Origin: Clostridium beijerinckii
GTDB lineage: Bacteria > Bacillota > Clostridia > Clostridiales > Clostridiaceae
Assembly: GCF_018223745.1 (NCBI RefSeq)
Contig: NZ_CP073653.1
Coordinates: 2,570,001-2,634,000, forward strand
DNA: 64,000 nt
Direction: 5' to 3'
The translations under genes were made by a program, and so were the position numbers. Position 1 is the stretch's first letter; each line of letters opens with the position of its first letter. This document shows positions 63,478 to 64,000 of the stretch, piece by piece. Under the pieces are notes generated by a model, which saw only the letters and a list, made by a program, of their open reading frames with translations, was not told the origin of the DNA and made no database searches.

Positions 63478-64000
63478 TTGAAAAAATTAATCTCATGGAA
63501 CGTAAATGGGTTAAGAGCCTGCGTAAAAAAAGGCTTTTTAGAATATTTTAAGGAAATAGATGCTGATATATTTTGCATACAAGAAAGTAAACTTCAAGAA
63601 GGTCAAATAGATTTGGAACTAGATGGATATACAAGTTACTGGAATTATGCTGAAAAGAAAGGTTATTCAGGCACTGCTGTATTTACAAAAGAGGAGCCTT
63701 TAACTGTAAAAAGAGGTATTGGGATAGAAGAACATGATAACGAAGGAAGGGTACTTACTTTAGAGTATGGTAATTTTTACTTAGTAAATGTTTATACTCC
63801 TAATTCTAAGCAAGGATTAGAAAGACTTGATTATAGAATGGTATGGGAAGATGTATTTAGAAAATATTTAAAAGAACTTGAGAAAAACAAACCTGTAATA
63901 ATTTGTGGGGATTTAAATGTTGCACATAAAGAAATAGATTTAAAAAATCCTACATCTAATAGAAAAAATGCAGGATTTACAGATGAGGAAAGATCTAAGA
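63478..64000 (+). CDS. Exodeoxyribonuclease III (5' part; runs off the window)
   Basis: 174 codons are visible without a stop. KKLISWNVNGLRACVKKGFL, IFCIQESKLQEG (metal Glu), YSGTAVFTKEEP, NFYLVNVYTPNS and VIICGDLNVAHKEIDLKNP are ExoIII/AP-endonuclease motifs. The enzyme repairs abasic sites and trims 3' ends. TTG 63478 lies 8 nt after AAGGAGG (63463-63469); an in-frame ATG at 63472 is probably too close to the site but is possible. The C-terminal part with the final catalytic Asp/His is outside the window. Confidence 0.92.
   Translation, partial: MKKLISWNVNGLRACVKKGFLEYFKEIDADIFCIQESKLQEGQIDLELDGYTSYWNYAEKKGYSGTAVFTKEEPLTVKRGIGIEEHDNEGRVLTLEYGNFYLVNVYTPNSKQGLERLDYRMVWEDVFRKYLKELEKNKPVIICGDLNVAHKEIDLKNPTSNRKNAGFTDEERSK

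Noticed and set aside
1..64000. CRISPR array
   Set aside because: No regularly spaced direct repeats of 25-40 bp were seen; dispersed repeats are fold-back elements.

Overview
The window is low-GC, AT-rich DNA typical of a solventogenic/saccharolytic Clostridium (Clostridium beijerinckii-like is my inference). Support: strong AGGAGG-type ribosome sites, TTG/GTG starts, a small acid-soluble spore protein, a reverse rubrerythrin, an anaerobic (CbiK-type) cobalamin pathway, a Hol44 holin and a PTS/phospho-trehalase operon. No database search was possible; names rest on motifs read in the translations.

Region 1 (1-14.2 kb) is a defence/nucleotide-conflict island ending next to a tRNA-Glu gene. 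A tightly packed operon (2-5161, left end cut off) encodes an Nmad2-type nucleotide-modification protein, a TIR-SLOG fusion, a thymidylate-kinase-like P-loop kinase, a helical protein of the 5-hmdU DNA kinase / alpha-glutamyl-putrescinyl-thymine pyrophosphorylase type, and a thymidylate-synthase-family protein. It looks like a thymine-nucleotide modification pathway wired to a TIR effector with a nucleotide-sensing SLOG domain. Behind it (5.2-14.2 kb) lies a series of TIR genes: two intact ThsB-like (Thoeris-type) TIRs and one dead one, four members of a second TIR family (one intact, one with an N-terminal frameshift, two relics), a lone TIR with a novel C-terminal region, a second TIR-SLOG protein and a small membrane protein. 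No SIR2-SLOG ThsA is visible, so the TIR-SLOG proteins or the membrane protein are candidate effectors. This is the most interesting part of the window.

Region 2 (14.6-25.2 kb): tRNA-Glu(CTC), a His/Cys-rich putative metal-binding protein, an orphan holin, then a cobalamin riboswitch with its own promoter and intrinsic terminator controlling cbiK-A-C-D-E-T-L-F-G. cbiH and cbiJ are absent from the run.

Region 3 (25.3-31.5 kb): a membrane protein, then treR (minus strand) and the PTS trehalose transporter and trehalose-6-phosphate hydrolase (plus strand), with a perfect 42-bp palindrome and a 16-bp palindrome upstream of a consensus promoter. Regions 26.98-27.14, 30.86-31.15, 44.4-44.72 and 50.5 kb carry copies or fragments of one fold-back repeat.

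Region 4 (31.5-64 kb) is ordinary chromosomal housekeeping and accessory content: HD and GNAT proteins, DUF1540 protein, reverse rubrerythrin, HAD phosphatase, LysR regulator with two YxjG/MetE-like methyltransferases, an EEP-family hydrolase, 3D-domain protein, small alarmone synthetase, nitroreductase, YjbQ protein, cell-wall-binding repeat protein, hemerythrin, PAP2 phosphatase, aspartase with a divergent Lrp-type regulator, several small (possibly spore-related) genes including an alpha/beta SASP, polysaccharide deacetylase, ACT-UPF0210 pair, an ISLre2 transposase, a YgiQ radical-SAM protein, an AEC transporter and the start of exodeoxyribonuclease III.
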